A stretch of DNA of 64,000 nucleotides, taken from Duganella sp. 1224. Lineage in GTDB: Bacteria > Pseudomonadota > Gammaproteobacteria > Burkholderiales > Burkholderiaceae_D. The DNA lies in contig NZ_JACBYS010000003.1 in assembly GCF_013408245.1 (NCBI RefSeq), forward strand, positions 186,001 through 250,000, in the 5' to 3' direction. A program made the translations under genes and the position numbers. The notes beneath the pieces are model-generated. The model did no database searches and was not told where the DNA came from. It saw only the letters and a list, made by a program, of their open reading frames with translations. Positions 63,620-64,000 of this stretch are shown here, one piece after another (positions within the stretch are counted from its first letter, which is position 1; every line of letters starts with the position of its first letter).

Positions 63620-63966
63620 TGCGCTGGTTCGGCCCGTCGCCGGACACGGTCGCCACGCTGGCCGAGATCGACTTGCGCGTCGGCGGCCGCTACCGCATCG
63701 CCTTCCGCTCGCCGGATGGCGAACAGAACGAGGTGGGTGGCGAATATCTGGAAGTCGTGCCGCGCGAGCGGCTGGTGTTCGACTGGGCCTTCCACAGCAC
63801 GCCGCAGCGCGTGTCGCGCGTCAGCATCACGCTGGCGCCGGCTGGCGAGGGCACCGAGCTGACGTTCGTGCACGACCGCTTCGTCGACGTCCAGGCCCGC
63901 GACAACCACGAGCGCGGCTGGCACGCGTTCTTTCAGCAACTGCAGCACTACACGGAGGCGCCATGA
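63526..63966 (+). CDS. SRPBCC (AHSA1-type) domain protein
   Basis: A 146-residue protein: VRIVRHYPVSADKLWRAWTD, PQALMRWFGPSPD, VGGRYRIAFRSPDG and HERGWHAFFQQLQHY. This is the Aha1/START-like fold found beside ArsR regulators; ligands are hydrophobic and mostly unknown. ATG 63526 has AGGAGGAAAC upstream; the coding region begins inside the ArsR gene (94-base overlap) and its stop overlaps the next start (ATGA). Confidence 0.92.
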   Translation: MPAHTGEVRIVRHYPVSADKLWRAWTDPQALMRWFGPSPDTVATLAEIDLRVGGRYRIAFRSPDGEQNEVGGEYLEVVPRERLVFDWAFHSTPQRVSRVSITLAPAGEGTELTFVHDRFVDVQARDNHERGWHAFFQQLQHYTEAP

Positions 63967-64000
63967 AATACACCGGAAGCTGCCATTGCGGCAACGTCAA
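63963..64000 (+). CDS. GFA-family protein, N-terminal fragment
   Basis: Only 12 complete codons are visible before the right edge: MKYTGSCHCGNV. The SCHCG zinc-binding motif is the opening of the glutathione-dependent formaldehyde-activating (GFA, CENP-V) family. The start overlaps the SRPBCC stop by ATGA, so it is the third gene of the operon. Confidence 0.85.
   Translation, partial: MKYTGSCHCGNV

Overview
The window looks like chromosomal DNA of a GC-rich betaproteobacterium, most likely Oxalobacteraceae (Massilia/Duganella/Janthinobacterium relatives). The evidence is the order gyrA - DUF2059 - serC - pheA - hisC - tyrA - aroA - cmk - rpsA - ihfB - lapA - lapB, a betaproteobacterial tmRNA, and repeated palindromes with GGGGTC arms around GTAC between genes. 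The species cannot be named from this sequence alone. No tRNA, rRNA, insertion sequence, prophage or CRISPR array was seen.

Layout. 1-7.2 kb: the 3' end of an S9 peptidase, an HDAC-like deacetylase, and an overlapping MoxR / DUF58 / transglutaminase / MltB operon. 7.2-13.8 kb: a small conserved helix-turn-helix-like protein, cysM, a thioredoxin-reductase-like flavoprotein with a cyclic-nucleotide-binding domain, a secreted polysaccharide deacetylase coupled to an MBL-fold hydrolase, and a ComEA-like HhH protein. 13.8-29.7 kb, all on the minus strand: gyrA followed by the serine and aromatic amino-acid genes, cmk, rpsA, ihfB, lapAB, ugd and rfaE1. This joins DNA topology, amino-acid supply, translation and LPS assembly. 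30-38 kb: an OmpA-like protein, ubiG, gph, two tandem paralogues of unknown function, a carboxylesterase, and an ECF41-type sigma factor with its carboxymuconolactone-decarboxylase partner. 38-50 kb: tmRNA, a coiled-coil membrane protein built on 18-residue repeats, a TetR regulator, NAD salvage genes (pncB and a nicotinamidase-like hydrolase), azoR with a divergent LysR regulator, cbpA-cbpM, a beta/gamma-crystallin-like protein, a MATE exporter and a dipeptidyl-peptidase-IV-like enzyme. 50-64 kb: CsbD, a methyltransferase, an HDOD protein, a FliT-like protein, subgroup Ic aspartate aminotransferase, a FimV-like protein, fumC, a two-gene bufferin (copper-binding RiPP) locus, mobB, gspB, and an ArsR-SRPBCC-GFA operon cut by the right edge.

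The most interesting parts are four. First, the bufferin locus (59134-61134): the MNIO maturase and the BufC-like DUF2063 protein are fused into one chain next to a four-cysteine precursor. Second, the tandem paralogues at 32566-34807, whose C-terminal halves show a weak GIY-YIG-like pattern. Third, seven copies of a double-palindrome intergenic element and one perfect 47-bp-arm palindrome. Fourth, a flavoprotein that has lost the thioredoxin-reductase CxxC. The many long antisense frames come from high GC content and were not annotated.
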